Assembly (NCBI GenBank): GCA_934401755.1
Contig: CAKRSU010000002.1
Coordinates: 1-64,000, forward strand
Origin: an uncultured Oxalobacter sp.
GTDB taxonomy: Bacteria > Pseudomonadota > Gammaproteobacteria > Burkholderiales > Burkholderiaceae_D
DNA length: 64,000 nt
Direction: 5' to 3'
Each line of letters starts with the position of its first letter. The stretch's first letter is position 1. Positions 8,972 to 17,469 of the stretch are shown here, piece by piece. A model generated the notes under the pieces. It made no database searches. It was not told the DNA's origin and worked only from the letters and a program-made list of their open reading frames with translations. The translations under genes and the position numbers were made by a program.

Positions 8972-9262
8972 ATGATTCAGTTTTTGATAATGCTAAAGGA
9001 AATGACATTATTTATGACAAAAAGAATTAACGAAGCTGGAAAAAAAGCGATTGAGCATTTTGTCCGTGAAAATTTAGCCGGCAATATTACCGATCAAACA
9101 ATCCAATCCTATATTGATATGGCAGAAAGCCGAATGAAAATTTATGGCGGATTACCAAGTTTGGAAATTACGATGTGTTGTTCTTTAACGGGAGAATCTG
9201 AATATTTAGAGCTTTCAGAAGATGACGTTATAGAGCTAGATGATTCAAGGAATTTTCAATAA
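8972..9262 (+). CDS. Small protein of unknown function
   Basis: Frame of 96 aa that I do not recognise. The likely start is ATG 9014 (82 aa, beginning MTKRINEAGKKAIEHF), because the upstream codons read as a leader and AAAGGA lies ahead of it, though 13 nt away. The protein is predicted soluble: a helical first half (KKAIEHFVRENL), the segment YGGLPSLEITMCCSLTG, and an acidic end (LSEDDVIELDD). It is divergent from the MATE gene, with no operon partner. Two adjacent cysteines are the only conspicuous residues. Codon use looks native. Confidence 0.6.
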   Translation: MIQFLIMLKEMTLFMTKRINEAGKKAIEHFVRENLAGNITDQTIQSYIDMAESRMKIYGGLPSLEITMCCSLTGESEYLELSEDDVIELDDSRNFQ

Positions 9263-9267
9263 ACCAT

Positions 9268-9347
9268 AAAAAACCCCTTCATGAGAGAAGGGGCAGTCAT
9301 TAAGGAGAGCAATATATTTGCTAATAAGACTTTAACGTTGAATCTAT
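9268..9347 (-). ncRNA. Candidate trans-acting small RNA
   Basis: A strong intrinsic terminator faces the minus strand: stem CCCCTTC 9274-9280 with GAAGGGG 9287-9293, then six Ts (9273-9268). No minus-strand protein gene exists upstream of it. A promoter fits about 75 bp upstream: TATAAT at 9359-9354 and TTATCT at 9382-9377, spacing 17, with a predicted start near 9347. The RNA of about 80 nt would carry an unpaired GCUCUCCUUAAUG just before the terminator, an anti-Shine-Dalgarno type seed seen in Hfq-dependent sRNAs. Expression is not demonstrated. The plus-strand AAGGAGAG could alternatively be a relic ribosome site. Confidence 0.45.
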
Positions 9348-9378
9348 GCAAACATTATATCGATAATCATTTATTGAG

Positions 9379-9406
9379 ATAAATCATCAAAATAATGATG
9401 ATTTAT
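9379..9406. repeat. 11-bp perfect inverted repeat upstream of the candidate sRNA
   Basis: ATAAATCATCA at 9379-9389 and TGATGATTTAT at 9396-9406, with a 6-nt loop. The left arm overlaps the proposed -35 of the sRNA promoter, so it could be an operator. On the plus strand the hairpin is followed by ACATTTTTTT and could instead terminate the 8972-9262 transcript. Confidence 0.45.
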
Positions 9407-9786
9407 ACATTTTTTTCGAACAGTAAAATTATTTGACTTTTATCGTTAAAACTTTCAAGAAATATTGGATTTTTAAGAGTATTTTGTTGTTTTTTTAGAA
9501 AAACTAGCGTTAGGGACTATTTACGAGGGCCCCCTATCAAATGGGATTAAAAATGCACTCAAGCGATTTTATGTTAGATTTTTCATTAGGTTAAATAGTT
9601 TCGCGCTAATTTCGAAATAGGATGATATGATATTAAAAAATGGGCTTTTTAATATTCATTGATCATTTTAATGGGAATAAAAAGCATATTTTTTTGAAAA
9701 ATGCTTTATCAAAAAGCTTGATCTGTGCTTATCGTAATGAAATAAACCTGATTTTAGGTAGCATAGAGCAAAGAAAGTGAGTGATT
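9407..9786. other. Non-coding stretch upstream of the RloA-like gene
   Basis: About 380 bp of A+T-rich sequence with no supported protein frame. It contains a short G/C palindrome-like block (GAGGGCCCCCT near 9524) and a 7-bp inverted repeat AAAGCAT...ATGCTTT near 9681-9707, about 80 bp before the ATPase start. The latter may bear on expression of the defence pair. Confidence 0.35.
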
Positions 9787-11109
9787 ATGCTTTCATCATT
9801 TAAAGTTAGCAATTATCGTTCAATCCAGAATATGGAGCTTCATCTTTCTTTTGCGGAAAAGAAAGCGCCTTCTGGGTATCAAGATTCTGAGTTTTTGTTT
9901 TTTCTAGAACCACGAAAAAAAATTCGCTTAGTGCCAACCTTAGCGATTTATGGTTCCAATGCATCTGGTAAATCGAATGCATTAATGGCACTCAGGACAT
10001 TTGTTGATTGCACATTGATGGGAATACAAGGGCAATTTAAGCCTGATAAATTAAATCATCTCCGTCATTCCACAACTTTTAGTGCAACCTTTGAAATAGC
10101 GGGCAATCACTATTTTTATGAATTAGATTATGATCGTGAAACGATTCTTAAAGAACGTTTGCTTGTTAATGATGTCGAAATTTATCAGATTATCCCGGAA
10201 CACAAAAATTTCGAAAATCTTTCATCAATGGCTTATCCTAAGAATCGATTATTTGAAATTTACCGAGTGGAATGTTGCTCTCATTTGGGTAAACAGATTG
10301 TGACTTTTTTATCGGTTATTGGTAAGCGTTATCAAGGATTGAATGCTGAAATAACGGAACTTTGTCAATATCTGGATAATCGGTTTGTAGTGCTAGGGGA
10401 TAATAGTATTCATCTTTCACGAGGGGTAAATGCATTAGCGGCTGTGATGGCCGCGGCTAATGAGCCTGATCCGTTAAAAAGTGCTTTTGAGCAAATTACG
10501 TCTCTTTTAGAAAGTTTAGATATCCATATTAACCGTATGGAAATTGACCGAAAAAGAGTTACATTAGATCATGATCGTGTACATGCTCAAGAATATCTAG
10601 ATGCGCCTGCCGATTTTTATCATCATGTGACCAGTGTTGAAAAAGAGGGGGCCAATATTGTCCTTAATGCAGATAGTATCCATTCTTTTCATGAAGATGC
10701 GGATGGTAACGAAGTTGAATTTGATTTTATTACTGAAGAATCCAGTGGTACACAGATTGTTGCTGGATTGTTAGGAATTTTTTTAGCAGTATTAAAAACA
10801 GGAGGAACGGTGATCGTTGATGAATTGGATCGTTCCCTTCATCCGTTGCTTTTAATTGAACTTATTCGACTTTTTAAATCTAAACGATATAACATGAATC
10901 ATGCTCAGTTGATATTTACTGTGCATAACACGGATATTTTAGATGTTGGACTCATGCGTACGTCAGAGGTGGGGATTATTAGCCGAACCAAACGAGATGG
11001 CACGGAACTTGTTAGAATTGCCGATTTTAAGGGGTACAATAATATTGCGAGCTTTCGAAGGCAGTATCTCAATGGACATTTCTCCGGTATTCCATTTCCT
11101 TATATTTAA
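9787..11109 (+). CDS. AAA15-type ATPase, RloA/AbiLi-like defence protein
   Basis: ABC/SMC-like ATPase of about 440 aa. ATG 9787 is preferred to GTG 9781. Near the N-terminus it has FKVSNYRSIQNMELHLSF, the usual start of OLD/RecF-like ATPases. Walker A is GSNASGKS (about residues 58-65 counting from GTG), the signature region is ESSGTQIVAGLLG, Walker B is VIVDELDRS (about 344-352), and the switch histidine lies in FTVHNTDIL. It is followed after 17 bp by an RloB-like Toprim protein. Together they match the RloA/RloB or AbiL layout known from anti-phage and restriction-linked loci. The pairing supports a defence role, but phage specificity cannot be read. Confidence 0.82.
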   Translation: MLSSFKVSNYRSIQNMELHLSFAEKKAPSGYQDSEFLFFLEPRKKIRLVPTLAIYGSNASGKSNALMALRTFVDCTLMGIQGQFKPDKLNHLRHSTTFSATFEIAGNHYFYELDYDRETILKERLLVNDVEIYQIIPEHKNFENLSSMAYPKNRLFEIYRVECCSHLGKQIVTFLSVIGKRYQGLNAEITELCQYLDNRFVVLGDNSIHLSRGVNALAAVMAAANEPDPLKSAFEQITSLLESLDIHINRMEIDRKRVTLDHDRVHAQEYLDAPADFYHHVTSVEKEGANIVLNADSIHSFHEDADGNEVEFDFITEESSGTQIVAGLLGIFLAVLKTGGTVIVDELDRSLHPLLLIELIRLFKSKRYNMNHAQLIFTVHNTDILDVGLMRTSEVGIISRTKRDGTELVRIADFKGYNNIASFRRQYLNGHFSGIPFPYI

Positions 11110-11126
11110 GAAAATAGGGAGGATCA

Positions 11127-11786
11127 ATGGATACGAGGAAATGGCCTTCACTTCGAGAAACAATTATTGTTGTTTGTGAAGGCGCTTCTGAAAATGTTTA
11201 TTTGCAAGAACTCAATCGTTTTTTTCGGGAACACCGAATTCCATTAACGTTTATTCCTCAAGTTGTAGGGAATGGGGCGTGTAAAGCGGTGATTAGCCGT
11301 TATCGTACGGTTAAACGATACATGAAAGCTGATGAGATCATTATTTGGGTCGATTGGGATATTTATACACATAGTGAAGCGAATAATTATGCGAATAAGC
11401 CAGCGGCAATTCCTGATTTTTTATTCTCATTCATGAATTTTGAAGATTTTCTCGTACTCCATATGGATGCCCAACGTGTTTTTGAGTGGCAGAAAGTCGC
11501 CGAAAAATATGATCATTTTCAACATCCATTATCATCGGCAGTTTATCAACCGATATTTAGAACCGTTTGTTTTCAGCGTTACCGTAAAGGAAAGATGCCT
11601 TTTAAGTTAAATGTTCAAACATTAGGGCAATTATTTGTTAATCTCCATAATCGTCATATCCGTTTTGGCAATGCATTTGGATTGTTTCTTGAAGAGCGCT
11701 TAAAACGAATGGGATGGCTCGTTGATATCGAGGATGAAAGTGAACAAGATAGGGATAAAAACGCCAGTCAAAAAGATTCTGACTGA
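11127..11786 (+). CDS. RloB/AbiLii-like Toprim-fold nuclease candidate
   Basis: Effector candidate of 219 aa. The N-terminal IVVCEGASENVY (Glu18 and Glu22) matches the acidic first strand of Toprim-like folds, and WVDWDIYT supplies the DxD pair (Asp76, Asp78). MNFEDFLVLH (about 103-112) corresponds to the NxxFExW-type block of RloB proteins. The C-terminus is highly charged. The gene lies 17 bp after the ATPase with an AGGGAGGA-type ribosome site, so the two are co-transcribed. Known AbiL-like systems need both proteins, the ATPase presumably sensing infection and the Toprim protein cutting nucleic acid. That last point is inference. Its final codons lie within the left half of a shared bidirectional terminator. 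Confidence 0.78.
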   Translation: MDTRKWPSLRETIIVVCEGASENVYLQELNRFFREHRIPLTFIPQVVGNGACKAVISRYRTVKRYMKADEIIIWVDWDIYTHSEANNYANKPAAIPDFLFSFMNFEDFLVLHMDAQRVFEWQKVAEKYDHFQHPLSSAVYQPIFRTVCFQRYRKGKMPFKLNVQTLGQLFVNLHNRHIRFGNAFGLFLEERLKRMGWLVDIEDESEQDRDKNASQKDSD

Positions 11787-11792
11787 CGTTTT
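11758..11792. terminator. Bidirectional terminator between rloB-like gene and metB-malY fusion
   Basis: AAAACG...CAGTC pairs with GACTG...CGTTTT across 11758-11792, one internal mismatch, 11-nt loop. The stem ends in A-run and T-run on its two sides, so it can act on both convergent transcripts. The stop codon of the RloB-like gene is inside it. Confidence 0.65.
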
Positions 11793-11799
11793 CAAGCGT

Positions 11800-14142
11800 T
11801 TAAGCTATTCGGCTTTTAAGAGCCGTTTCTAATTGTTCAAGTGCTTTAATTAAGAAAGAAGCTGGGCAAGCAATATTAATGCGTTCAAATGCTTCACCAC
11901 CTGGCCCAAAAATCTCCCCATGATCAAGCCATAGACGGGCATCGTTTACGATAAAATGGTCAAGTTCTTTTCCGGTTAATCCCGTATCCGAAAAATCAAG
12001 CCAGATGAGATAAGTGCCTTCTGGTTCAATGAGTTTTACACCGGGTAAACATTCTGTGGTGAATTTACGAACAATGTCTAAATTAATTGTTAAATACGCC
12101 AAAAGGGCATCTAACCATTCTTCACCACCTTCATAGGCGGCTTGAGCGGCAATGAGCCCTGCTGTATTCATCTGATCGTAACCCGTTGCATTGAGCGCTT
12201 GCTGAAATTGATGGCGAATAGAGGAATCAGGAATGAAAATATTAGAAACTTGTAATCCTGCAATATTAAATGTTTTGCTCGGTGATGTACAAATAATCGT
12301 ATTATGTTGATATTGATCTCCTAATGTCCCATAAGGGGTATAGTGATGGCCAGGAAATGTAAAGTCAGCATGAATTTCATCAGAAATGACAGTTACATTA
12401 TGGGCTAGACAGATATCAGCCATAGTGGTTAGTTCTTGACGTGACCAAACGCGTCCGACGGGGTTATGAGGATTACAGAGAATGAACATTTTGACGTGAT
12501 TTTCTGTAATCTTTTTTTCAAAATCGACAAAATCAATTTCATAACGCCCGTTTTTTAGGACGAGTGGATTGTTAATTAATTGGCGTTTGTTGTCTTGAAT
12601 GGCCAATGAAAACGGATAATAAACGGGCTGCTGAATAAGGATCGCATCTCCCTCGGCGGTTAATGCGCGAATGGCTGTACAAATTGCATAGACAACGCCT
12701 GGTGTTTTTACAAGCCATTCTGGCTCTGTTTTCCAATGATGACGTTTTAAAAACCAGTCATGTAATGCTTCAAAGTAACCTGATTTAGGTTCTGTGTAAC
12801 CAAAAATACCATGAGAAACGGCATTTTCTAGCGCACGAGTCACACAAGACGGAACTTTGAAATCCATATCCGCAACCCATAGTGGCAGGACATCAGCGGG
12901 TTTTCCACGTTGAGTCGCATAGTCATATTTGAGAGACCCCGTTCCTTTTCGGTCAATGATTGTGTCAAAATTGAAAGCGTTTTTGGCTGGAAGTGCATCT
13001 CCCATTGCTTGGGCTAGATCGGCAATTAAATCATCGGGATTTTCAAGTCCGATAGAAAGCCGTAAAAGACGTCCTGTAATACCACGCGCGATACGTTCTT
13101 CTTCTGGAATTGCACCATGCGTTTGTGTGGTTGGATAAGTGATTAAAGATTCTGTACCACCGAGACTTTCTGCAAATTGGATAAGTTTAACATGTTCTAA
13201 AATATGTTGTGCAAATTGTTCACCTCCTGCTTCTTGGGAGACTTCAAAAGAAATCATCCCGCCAAAACCTGATGCTTGTCGAACCGATATGGCATATCCA
13301 GGATGGTTTTTTAGCCCAGGATAAAAGACATTGGAAATTTTAGGATTAGCGCTGAGCCAATTCGCAATTTTTAAAGCACTTTCTTGTTGACGTTTAACTC
13401 TGATTGCTAATGTTTGAATGCCTCGTAGAACCAACCAGCTGTCAATGGCACCTAAAGAAGCGCCGACGGCATTTTGGATATAGTGCAATCGATCCGCTAA
13501 ATTTTGTGAGTCGCAAACTAAAATACCCGCTAATGTATCATTGTGTCCTGATAGGTATTTAGTTCCACTATGCAACACAATATTGGCCCCTAATGATAAT
13601 GGACGTTGATTAATCGGCGTTAAAAACGTGTTATCAACCATCAAAAGAATGCCATGTCGTTGGGTAATTTCTGCAATAGCGGCAATATCATTAACATGCA
13701 TTAATGGATTAGTTGGCGTTTCGATAAAAACAGCTTTGGTTTCAGGCTTAATCGCTGCCTCAATATTGACTGGGTTTGTCGCATCAACCCAGTCAAATGA
13801 GAGACCATTTTTCATCGAAAAGTTTTGAAAGAGACGCCAAGTTCCGCCATAAAGATCATCAGAAGAGATGATATGGTCCCCTGGTTTAAAAAGTTCCATC
13901 ATGGCGGCGCAAGCAGCCATACCGGAGGAGAAAGCATAAGCCGCAACTCCTCCTTCTAATTTTGCAACGGTTTCTTGAAGAACCCCGCGTGTTGGGTTCA
14001 TGCCGCGGCTATAGTCAAAACCTGTGCTTTTTCCTAATCCAGGATGTGCATAGGTTGCTGTTTGATAAATAGGAGTGGAAATGGCACCGCTTGAATCGGT
14101 GCCAACTTTTCCACCATGAATACAGAGGGATTCAATATCCAT
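11800..14142 (-). CDS. Fused trans-sulfuration enzyme and MalY/PatB-type C-S lyase
   Basis: Single chain of 780 aa joining two complete PLP enzymes. Residues 1 to about 385 are a Cys/Met-metabolism enzyme of the MetB/MetC/MccB class: YSRGMNPTR, FSSGMAA, and SGTKYLSGHND with PLP lysine 195. Residues about 390-780 are a fold-type I MalY/PatB cystathionine beta-lyase-like aminotransferase: FDTIIDRKGTGSLKYD, LWVADMDF, CNPHNPVGRVW, ISDEIHADF and TSPSKTFNIAGL with PLP lysine 623. Both catalytic lysines are present, so both halves may be active. They would interconvert cysteine, cystathionine and homocysteine, but exact reactions cannot be fixed by eye. It follows cysK by 38 bp in the same direction, in a cassette headed by an Rrf2 regulator. 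Confidence 0.88.
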   Translation of the reverse strand: MDIESLCIHGGKVGTDSSGAISTPIYQTATYAHPGLGKSTGFDYSRGMNPTRGVLQETVAKLEGGVAAYAFSSGMAACAAMMELFKPGDHIISSDDLYGGTWRLFQNFSMKNGLSFDWVDATNPVNIEAAIKPETKAVFIETPTNPLMHVNDIAAIAEITQRHGILLMVDNTFLTPINQRPLSLGANIVLHSGTKYLSGHNDTLAGILVCDSQNLADRLHYIQNAVGASLGAIDSWLVLRGIQTLAIRVKRQQESALKIANWLSANPKISNVFYPGLKNHPGYAISVRQASGFGGMISFEVSQEAGGEQFAQHILEHVKLIQFAESLGGTESLITYPTTQTHGAIPEEERIARGITGRLLRLSIGLENPDDLIADLAQAMGDALPAKNAFNFDTIIDRKGTGSLKYDYATQRGKPADVLPLWVADMDFKVPSCVTRALENAVSHGIFGYTEPKSGYFEALHDWFLKRHHWKTEPEWLVKTPGVVYAICTAIRALTAEGDAILIQQPVYYPFSLAIQDNKRQLINNPLVLKNGRYEIDFVDFEKKITENHVKMFILCNPHNPVGRVWSRQELTTMADICLAHNVTVISDEIHADFTFPGHHYTPYGTLGDQYQHNTIICTSPSKTFNIAGLQVSNIFIPDSSIRHQFQQALNATGYDQMNTAGLIAAQAAYEGGEEWLDALLAYLTINLDIVRKFTTECLPGVKLIEPEGTYLIWLDFSDTGLTGKELDHFIVNDARLWLDHGEIFGPGGEAFERINIACPASFLIKALEQLETALKSRIA

Positions 14143-14180
14143 GAAATGTCTCTTTCTTGTTTAAAAGGCCAATCGATTAA

Positions 14181-15119
14181 TTAGTCTGCAGGGAATAATG
14201 CCGTTGAGAGATAACGTTCACCATTATCAGGGAGTAACGCAACGATAACTTTTCCTTTATTTTCAGGGCGCTTTGCTAATTGAGTGGCAGCCCACAGAGA
14301 AGCACCTGAAGAAATGCCCACTAAAACACCTTGAGAATGCGCTAATGCTTGAGCGGTTTCAAAAGCAGCTTCGTTTGGAACCGGAATGACTTCATCGTAT
14401 ATTTTAGTATCTAAAACTGCAGGAACAAAACCGGCACCAATCCCTTGAATTTTATGAGGACCTGATTTTCCGCCGGATAAAACGGGGGAAGTTGCAGGTT
14501 CAACCGCAACAACTTTGATATTAGGGTTTTGTTCTTTTAAGTAAGCCCCCGTTCCGGTTAAAGTACCACCAGTACCAACACCAGCCACAAAGATATCAAC
14601 TTTTCCATCAGTATCTTTCCAAATTTCAGGACCTGTTGTGGCTTTATGAATAGCTGGATTAGCCGGATTATCAAATTGCAATGGGATGAAGCTACCAGGA
14701 ATTGTTGCGGAAAGTTCTTGTGCTTTAGCAATAGCACCTTTCATGCCTTTTGATCCTTCTGTTAAAACCAATTCAGCACCATAGCCTTTAATCAATTTAC
14801 GGCGTTCAATACTCATGGTTTCTGGCATAGTAATGATAATACGATAACCACGTGCTGCAGCGACAGCGGCTAAACCGACACCAGTATTCCCAGAAGTTGG
14901 TTCAATAATTGTTGATTTGCCTGGAACTAATTTTCCTTCTGCTTCTGCTGCATCAATCATCGCTTTTGCAATACGATCTTTAACACTACCAGCTGGATTG
15001 AAATATTCCAATTTCGCTAAAATAGTGGCTTCTAATTGATGATTAGCGGCATAGCGAGAAACTTCCAAAAGAGGAGTATTGCCGATTAAGTCGGTTGCAT
15101 TTTTTGCGATATTAGCCAT
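14181..15119 (-). CDS. cysK: Cysteine synthase A (O-acetylserine sulfhydrylase)
   Basis: PLP enzyme of 312 aa making cysteine from O-acetylserine and sulfide in the cytoplasm. Lys47 in [13 protein letters not shown] is the Schiff-base lysine. Also visible are [11 protein letters not shown], the phosphate-binding [10 protein letters not shown], and GISSGASLW. The start has AAGGA about 8 nt upstream. The text of the protein, for instance [14 protein letters not shown] and [19 protein letters not shown], reads like clostridial CysK rather than proteobacterial versions. That fits the Firmicute look of the Rrf2 gene upstream. A promoter candidate and a perfect palindrome lie in the 137-bp gap upstream. 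Confidence 0.94.
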   Translation of the reverse strand: MANIAKNATDLIGNTPLLEVSRYAANHQLEATILAKLEYFNPAGSVKDRIAKAMIDAAEAEGKLVPGKSTIIEPTSGNTGVGLAAVAAARGYRIIITMPETMSIERRKLIKGYGAELVLTEGSKGMKGAIAKAQELSATIPGSFIPLQFDNPANPAIHKATTGPEIWKDTDGKVDIFVAGVGTGGTLTGTGAYLKEQNPNIKVVAVEPATSPVLSGGKSGPHKIQGIGAGFVPAVLDTKIYDEVIPVPNEAAFETAQALAHSQGVLVGISSGASLWAATQLAKRPENKGKVIVALLPDNGERYLSTALFPAD

Positions 15120-15175
15120 TTTTGTATTCCTTAAATTTAATATTTAAAAATCAATATGTTATCGGTTATTAATAA

Positions 15176-15204
15176 ATGTTAAAAGTTGTACCCGTTGAAT
15201 TCAA
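15176..15204 (-). promoter_or_regulatory. Candidate cysK promoter
   Basis: On the minus strand TTGAAT (15204-15199) and TAACAT (15181-15176) are separated by 17 bp, each matching four of six consensus bases. The site lies about 57 bp before the cysK start and would drive cysK and the downstream fusion gene independently of the rrf2 transcript. Confidence 0.4.
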
Positions 15205-15238
15205 ATCAAAACATCACTTTGACATGGTTCCATTAAAA

Positions 15239-15257
15239 ATCATGAATGATTCATGAT
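15239..15257. promoter_or_regulatory. Perfect 19-bp palindrome upstream of cysK
   Basis: ATCATGAAT G ATTCATGAT is symmetric about a central base and touches the rrf2 stop codon. It lies about 35 bp upstream of the candidate cysK -35. No T-run follows, so an operator or activator site is more likely than a terminator. It could be the target of the adjacent Rrf2 regulator, though no second copy was found before rrf2 itself. Confidence 0.45.
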
Positions 15258-15691
15258 CAAATAACATAAAATGAACCATCTTCATTTTCTTGTTCAACCA
15301 AATCATTTAAAGTGACGCTATCGATATAATCTGTAATGACTTTATAAAGACCTTCCCAAAAATGAACGGTTGGACATGTTTCATAATGGGCACAGGTATT
15401 CGGGGAGTTCTCTAAACAAGAGACGCAAGCAAAGTTGCCTTCTATAGGGCGAAGGATGTCCCCAATCGTATATTCGTGTGGTTGCCGAGTTAATCGATAA
15501 CCTCCTTGTGAACCACGAATACTTTGAATTAATCCAGCTTTACCGAGTGTGGATGCAATTTGTTCCAGATATTTCAATGAAACATCTTGGCGAATTGAAA
15601 CATCTTTTAGAGAAATATAGCGGTCTTTGCCATTTTTTGCCAGATCAATCATAAATCTGAGGGCATAGCGGCCTTTTGTCGATATTTTCAC
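15257..15691 (-). CDS. Rrf2-family regulator of sulfur metabolism (CymR/IscR-like)
   Basis: Winged-helix regulator of 144 aa starting at GTG 15691, which has TAGGAG seven bases upstream. The hallmark N-terminus MKISTKGRYALRFMIDLA and the wing IRGSQGGYRL are present. Four cysteines, 89, 92, 100 and 106, lie in the IscR-like sensor region (ACVSCLENSPNTCAHYETC), so an Fe-S cluster or thiol sensor is possible. The sequence reads like clostridial Rrf2 regulators that sit beside cysK. Being first in the rrf2-cysK-metB/malY run, it most likely controls these genes in response to cysteine or sulfide status. The target site is not proved. Confidence 0.88.
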   Translation of the reverse strand: MKISTKGRYALRFMIDLAKNGKDRYISLKDVSIRQDVSLKYLEQIASTLGKAGLIQSIRGSQGGYRLTRQPHEYTIGDILRPIEGNFACVSCLENSPNTCAHYETCPTVHFWEGLYKVITDYIDSVTLNDLVEQENEDGSFYVI

Positions 15692-15740
15692 GCTTTCGCT
15701 CCTAATGGGTCAGCTTGGTTTAATGAGTAACGTTAAAATC

Positions 15741-15749
15741 ATTATATCA
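15741..15749 (-). promoter_or_regulatory. Extended -10 promoter of the rrf2 regulator
   Basis: On the minus strand TGATATAAT (15749-15741) is a perfect extended -10 (TGn-TATAAT), about 50 bp before the GTG start. No good -35 is seen, as expected for extended -10 promoters. Autoregulation would act near here. Confidence 0.5.
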
Positions 15750-15989
15750 ATTTCCCAGTGAAAAGCTAGGGTTTATTTCCTATAAAAGTGATAGGAATAT
15801 GAAATGTTGCTTTTTAACAAATTCATACGGGAATTATGGGATTTTCATAAAAAAATGAAAGTCTCAAATTTTGTTTAATTTGAATGAATAAAAAAACAAT
15901 CCTTGATGACAAGAAAAAGAGGGAATTTCTAAAATTGATATTTTATTTTGGGATAAAACTTTTTTAATATCTTTAGAATGGGATATATT

Positions 15990-17360
15990 TCATTTATCAA
16001 TGATCGGCAAAGGTTCAACGGTTACAAAACGATTGCGTTTTTGTTCGGTTGTTCTCGCTTGATTTTGCCATTGGTTAGCAAGAATAATGTTTTTTCTTTG
16101 CCCTAATTTTCCATCGTGATAAATATCTGATAAATATTCCATTGCTGCAATATTGCCTCCTTCAGCGCTTTGTTTTAACCATTGTAGTGCTTGGGAATTT
16201 GTGAGCTTAATATTAGCTTTAGAAAGTGCTTCAGGTTGTTTGATATACAAAATAACCAGATTGTATTGTGCAGAAATATTTCCTTTTTGAGCTGCTTTCA
16301 TAAAATAGGTCCCTGCTTTTACTGGATCCATTTCAATACCCATGCCGTCTAGATAGGCGATTCCTAAGCTATTGGCTGCTTTAGCCGATCCTTTATCGGC
16401 TGCAATACGAAACCATTTTGCGGCTGTTTCATAATTTTGAGGTGTTCCATGTCCCGTTTGATAAAGCTGACCTAAGTTATACATTGCTTGGATATTGCCT
16501 TGTGCGGCTGCAGCTTCATACCATTTTTTTGCAGTCGTATAGTCTTGGATAACGCCGTTACCTTTATCATAAAGAAAACCCAGATTATTTTGAGCAGGCG
16601 CATAGCCTTGTTCTGCTGCTTTAGTGTACCAACTGGCAGCGCGGCTTTCATCTCGTTCAATACCGAATCCCATTTCATAGGATTGAGCCAGTGCTGCTTG
16701 TGCAGGGGCATAGCCTTGATCAGCGGCTCGATAAAACCATTTAACTGCTTCTGACAGATTGTTTTGATGACGGTTTTCGCTATAACGTTGTCCGATCAGA
16801 AGCTGTGCCTTGGCACTCCCATTTTCTGCGGCTTTACGATACCAATTATCGGCTTGAGTTCGATTAATAGAAGTACCTATTCCTTTTTCATAGCAATAAC
16901 CGATTTTATATTGAGCATTTGGAATATTGGCATTGGCAGCTTTCATATACCAAGAAAAGGCTTGTTGAGGATTTTTCATTATGCCAATGCCTTTTTCATA
17001 ATAGTAGCCTACATAAAGCTGTGCATAGGCATGATGCAATTGTCCTGCTTTTAAGTACCAAGAAAAAGCTTTTTTCTGATCCGTTGAGATACCGAGTCCC
17101 ATACTATACATATTGCCAAGAGCCATTTGCGCATTGGGATCGTTTTTTTCTGCACTTGCAACCAGATAGGGGAAAGCTTCGGTATATTTTTTTTCTTGGT
17201 AAAGTGAAGTACCAATATTTTTAGAAGAGGTATTTGATGATTGGACTTCTACGATGGTTTGTGGCGTTTTTAGATCAGCCGCATAAATAGAAAGTGATGT
17301 GGTAGTTATCGATAATCCAATGATGCAGTATTGTAAAAATAAGCGATTAAAAGGGCTCAT
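15990..17360 (-). CDS. Secreted Sel1-repeat (TPR-like) protein
   Basis: Predicted periplasmic protein of 456 aa from ATG 17360, chosen because it opens a signal peptide (MSPFNRLFLQYCIIGLSI...SIYAADL). A codon start at 17393 would put eleven polar residues in front. Roughly ten Sel1 repeats follow, each about 36 residues with the A-x-x-x-LG-x-x-Y-x-x-G-x-G pattern, for example AQMALGNMYSMGLG, AQLYVGYYYEKGIG and AQYKIGYCYEKGIG. Sel1 repeats are protein-interaction scaffolds, often in envelope stress, host interaction or cell-wall roles. No enzymatic domain is visible. It heads a run of minus-strand envelope genes that includes another Sel1-type protein at 18641. Function unknown. Confidence 0.85.
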   Translation of the reverse strand: MSPFNRLFLQYCIIGLSITTTSLSIYAADLKTPQTIVEVQSSNTSSKNIGTSLYQEKKYTEAFPYLVASAEKNDPNAQMALGNMYSMGLGISTDQKKAFSWYLKAGQLHHAYAQLYVGYYYEKGIGIMKNPQQAFSWYMKAANANIPNAQYKIGYCYEKGIGTSINRTQADNWYRKAAENGSAKAQLLIGQRYSENRHQNNLSEAVKWFYRAADQGYAPAQAALAQSYEMGFGIERDESRAASWYTKAAEQGYAPAQNNLGFLYDKGNGVIQDYTTAKKWYEAAAAQGNIQAMYNLGQLYQTGHGTPQNYETAAKWFRIAADKGSAKAANSLGIAYLDGMGIEMDPVKAGTYFMKAAQKGNISAQYNLVILYIKQPEALSKANIKLTNSQALQWLKQSAEGGNIAAMEYLSDIYHDGKLGQRKNIILANQWQNQARTTEQKRNRFVTVEPLPIIDK

Positions 17361-17469
17361 GGAATGTTTACCTGATCGTTTGTCAATCAACAAAATGGGG
17401 GGCTAAGAAATGATTTAAAGCATAAAAATCTATTATGATTTTAAATCATGATCAATACCGATACTGCCT

